Assembly (NCBI GenBank): GCA_947258975.1
Contig: CAMYKK010000030.1
Coordinates: forward strand, 1 to 44,323
Length of the DNA: 44,323 nt
Source of the DNA: an uncultured Gammaproteobacteria bacterium
GTDB taxonomy: Bacteria; Pseudomonadota; Gammaproteobacteria; Arenicellales; JAANXG01
Direction: 5' to 3'
Each line of letters begins with the position of its first letter. The stretch's first letter is position 1. The notes under the pieces are model-generated. The model was not told the DNA's origin. It made no database searches and saw nothing but the letters and a program-made list of their open reading frames with translations. Positions 42,349 through 44,323 of the stretch are shown here, piece after piece. The position numbers were made by a program, and so were the translations under genes.

Positions 42349-42825
42349 ATGGGCGCAGTATTTTCGTTTCCAGGCCATAGTGAAATTTCCGATACGCTGT
42401 CTTTGTTGCTGAACAAGGGAGTTTCGGTGACCAATGGATCTTCGGTCGCCACATCAGCGAAGATTGCCGGGACTTATATCGATCAACAGGAAAAGTTCGG
42501 TGCTTTGAGTTTGATGGATCTTCCACTGGGCAGTTTCACTGGGGCCGCCTTGACGATGATTCCCTGCGCCACAGCTAAGGCGAGCATCCAAACTGGCAAC
42601 CTGTCGGACGAGATCCGCGAAAACTTACAAGAAGTGTTCAACATCATGGTTGCGTTCTTCAACCAGGGCAATGTCCCGCATATCCGGTTTTTTGAATTGC
42701 ACACTACGCCGCCAGGATGGCCCGACGAAATAGACGCGTTTCTCACCGCGGCGGTGCAACATGCCGACCTGGACGTCGACATTCCGGGTTACGGTGCGGG
42801 TAAGATGTCTTTATACGCAATTTAG
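42349..42825 (+). CDS. unknown chemotaxis-cluster protein, possible CheC/CheX-like
   Basis: The 158-residue cytoplasmic protein has a mixed alpha/beta pattern: a strand-rich N-terminal half (SVATSAKIAGTYIDQQEKFG, GALSLMDLPLGSFTGAALTM) then a helix with ENLQEVFNIMVAFFNQG and a conserved-looking end (DLDVDIPGYGAGKMSLY). The helix holds Glu95-x-x-Asn98, the ExxN core of CheC/CheX/FliY CheY-P phosphatases. The following Pro is only 12 residues on, much closer than in CheC. GAGGA lies before the ATG. It follows cheY by 81 bases as the last gene of the cluster. Similar proteins seem to occur beside cheY in other genomes, but I know no assigned function. Confidence 0.7.
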   Translation: MGAVFSFPGHSEISDTLSLLLNKGVSVTNGSSVATSAKIAGTYIDQQEKFGALSLMDLPLGSFTGAALTMIPCATAKASIQTGNLSDEIRENLQEVFNIMVAFFNQGNVPHIRFFELHTTPPGWPDEIDAFLTAAVQHADLDVDIPGYGAGKMSLYAI

Positions 42826-42889
42826 TATGAAGCGCACGTGCAGGCACGCGCGATCGTGTCGGTGAATCCTGTGGGTGTCTAATTTTTGA

Positions 42890-43708
42890 TCATGCTGCGA
42901 GCGAGAGCTGGACCGGCCCACGGCCGTGCGTCTGTGAACGGAAATCATCGATCTTCGCACGTGGTATTCTGGATTCGCCAGCTACTTCGGCTGGCGTATC
43001 TCCACCAAGCGAAGCGTGAACACGTTCGTAGTTGTAATACACCTTAAACTCGTTGAGTTTCCTCTCCAGATCAGCCGTATTCCAGAATAGAACATGATCA
43101 AGAAATTCTCTGCGAATGGTTCCAATTAAACGCTCCCCAAAAGGGTGGGAAACGGGAACCTCGGGGACCGATTTGACTTCGTCAATCTCAAGGACGCGCA
43201 GGTTCGCCTGCCATCGGTGATATTCAAATAGTGGCTCGTTGTCCGAACTCAAGTATCGAGGCGGTGTGATCCCGGCGGTTACTTTGTTGAACATCCGGCA
43301 AAGGCTAATGCCGTCGATGTCGCCGGTGTGGACCGCGAATCCGATAATACGCCGAGTGAACTGATCCATGACCACCAGCACCCAATGACTCTTGAGCATA
43401 ATCGACTCGTATCGGAACATGTCGACGCTCCACAAACTGTCTTTCATATGCCCGAGAAAAGTCAACCAAGAAGGGCCATTCCCGCCACATTCCGGGTGGT
43501 AATACTTGGCGAGGACACGCCGAACGACGTTTCTATCGATCTCAAGGTCAAACGTCTTCGAGATGATTCTCGCGATTCGCGGATAGCCAACGCGTGGATT
43601 CCGGCGTTTGAGTTCGACGATGGCGTGGATGAGTTCTTGTGATGGACCTTTGGGTCCAGGTTGGCCTCTGTGATGGGGCGAGTAAAGGGCTCGATATTTT
43701 CGACGCAC
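42890..43708 (-). CDS. DDE (DD35E) IS transposase, N-terminally truncated
   Basis: The 272-residue product is an rve-type integrase-core transposase with Asp96 (SVDMFRYES), Asp156 (YLSSDNEPLF) and Glu192 (HPFGERLIGTIRREFLD), a DD35E triad. It is close to a common IS group whose members run about 340-370 residues. Here the first 70-90 residues, with the helix-turn-helix region, are missing. The frame begins with a GTG at 43708 just after a stop. The catalytic core is intact, but mobility of this copy is doubtful. Terminal inverted repeats were not identified. Confidence 0.85.
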   Translation of the reverse strand: MRRKYRALYSPHHRGQPGPKGPSQELIHAIVELKRRNPRVGYPRIARIISKTFDLEIDRNVVRRVLAKYYHPECGGNGPSWLTFLGHMKDSLWSVDMFRYESIMLKSHWVLVVMDQFTRRIIGFAVHTGDIDGISLCRMFNKVTAGITPPRYLSSDNEPLFEYHRWQANLRVLEIDEVKSVPEVPVSHPFGERLIGTIRREFLDHVLFWNTADLERKLNEFKVYYNYERVHASLGGDTPAEVAGESRIPRAKIDDFRSQTHGRGPVQLSLAA

Positions 43709-43981
43709 TATAACTTGTTGTGTTCATTCACTTATATCGGGATGCCCGTTGCCTAAATTGCCTTACTGTGCACAACGATGCAGGACTCACTCCCGCAAAT
43801 GTCCCGCACGCAAATATCATCATCGACGTCTGGTACTGCTTTAGATTGCGCCCAGGGCGTCCGTTTTCTGCCTTGGTTTGCGACCGAATTAGGATTGGCG
43901 CCGATATCCGTTAGAAGTTCGAGTTGACGGCCGCAATACCAATATTTATGATTATTTGGTAACCCCTCGAGGAGAGATTTT

Positions 43982-44230
43982 GTGACAAAGAACACGAGCA
44001 TCGCACTCGGAGAACATTTCCAGGACTTCGTGGCAAAACAAATCCAGCAGGGTCGATTCGGCTCCACGAGCGAAGTCGTTCGCGCAGGCCTCCGGCTCCT
44101 CGAGGAACGTGAAGCGAAATTTGAAGCACTGCGCAAAGCGATCCAGGAAGGTATCGATAGCGGTCCAGCCGAGCCGTTTGATTTCGACGAATTTATTATT
44201 GAAAAGGAACGCGAGTCGAAAGGTGCCTGA
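43982..44230 (+). CDS. parD: ParD-family antitoxin
   Basis: The 82-residue product has a ribbon-helix-helix N-terminus (TSIALGEHFQDFVAKQI, RFGSTSEVVRAGLRLLEERE) that would bind DNA and repress the operon. An acidic flexible C-terminus (FDFDEFIIEKE) would wrap and neutralise the toxin. The start is GTG with GAGGAG upstream. The stop overlaps the start of the ParE-like gene by 8 bases, typical of type II toxin-antitoxin operons. Confidence 0.88.
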   Translation: MTKNTSIALGEHFQDFVAKQIQQGRFGSTSEVVRAGLRLLEEREAKFEALRKAIQEGIDSGPAEPFDFDEFIIEKERESKGA

Positions 44231-44323
44231 GTACCGGTTCCGCCCTCAGGCCCGAGCGGATCTCGATGCCATTTGGGATTACACGTATTCAAGTTGGGGC
44301 GCAAAACAAGCACGGCACTATCT
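44223..44323 (+). CDS. parE: ParE-family toxin, 5' part
   Basis: The frame from the GTG at 44223 reads VPEYRFRPQARADLDAIWDY and TYSSWGAKQARHY up to the window end. The RPQARADLDAIWDYT pattern is the start of RelE/ParE toxins, which in the ParE group inhibit DNA gyrase. About one third of the gene is visible. It overlaps parD by 8 bases. Confidence 0.8.
   Translation, partial: MPEYRFRPQARADLDAIWDYTYSSWGAKQARHY

Overview
The window looks like a chromosomal segment of a motile, Gram-negative gammaproteobacterium. The evidence is lipobox lipoproteins, outer-membrane barrels, a PilT/PilU-type ATPase, an AsmA/DUF748 protein, a RAYT-type transposase fragment with its matching palindromic repeat, and a large set of chemotaxis genes. 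No rRNA, tRNA or CRISPR array was seen. Family names come from motif recognition by eye, not from a search.

Left part (1-11.6 kb): the end of an outer-membrane protein gene; a PagL-like barrel protein gene behind a RAYT-type inverted-repeat element; REP-like palindromes; an MltF-type lytic transglycosylase; a lipoprotein facing an unusual ATPase gene in which a PilU-like motor is fused to a DUF4136-like domain; a DUF748/AsmA-like protein; an AraC-family regulator; and an alpha-oxoamine synthase-like PLP enzyme translationally coupled to a tiny lipoprotein.

Middle part (11.6-28.5 kb): an accessory, partly eroded region. It has a four-haem c-type cytochrome, a GST-VOC gene pair, a truncated RAYT gene reading into an acyl-CoA synthetase gene, an MBL-fold hydrolase, an IS91-like remnant, a DUF4345 membrane protein, an AhpD-like protein, a nitrilase, and a PstS-like binding protein gene directly before a chemoreceptor gene with a degenerate CZB domain. 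Long gene-poor stretches follow, with a decayed MreB/MamK-like 3' end and an isolated glycosyltransferase domain.

Right part (28.5-42.8 kb): mostly signalling. A secreted ethylbenzene-dehydrogenase-type haem-binding protein is coupled to a second chemoreceptor. A two-CW protein is paired with a CheY-like regulator. A frameshifted, possibly flagellar-cap-like ORF and an HDOD protein come next. Then there is a compact cluster cheA-cheW-mcp-cheB-cheR-cheY followed by an unnamed protein that may be a diverged CheC/CheX-type component. The cluster chemoreceptor has almost no periplasmic part, a PAS-like domain and a degenerate C-terminal haemerythrin domain, so it probably senses something cytoplasmic such as oxygen or redox state.

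Right edge (42.9-44.3 kb): a DD35E transposase that has lost its N-terminus, then a ParD-ParE toxin-antitoxin pair cut by the window end.

The most unusual observations are the PilU-DUF4136 fusion, the two separate secreted-protein/chemoreceptor gene pairs, receptors whose metal-binding C-terminal domains have lost expected ligands, and the unknown gene after cheY.
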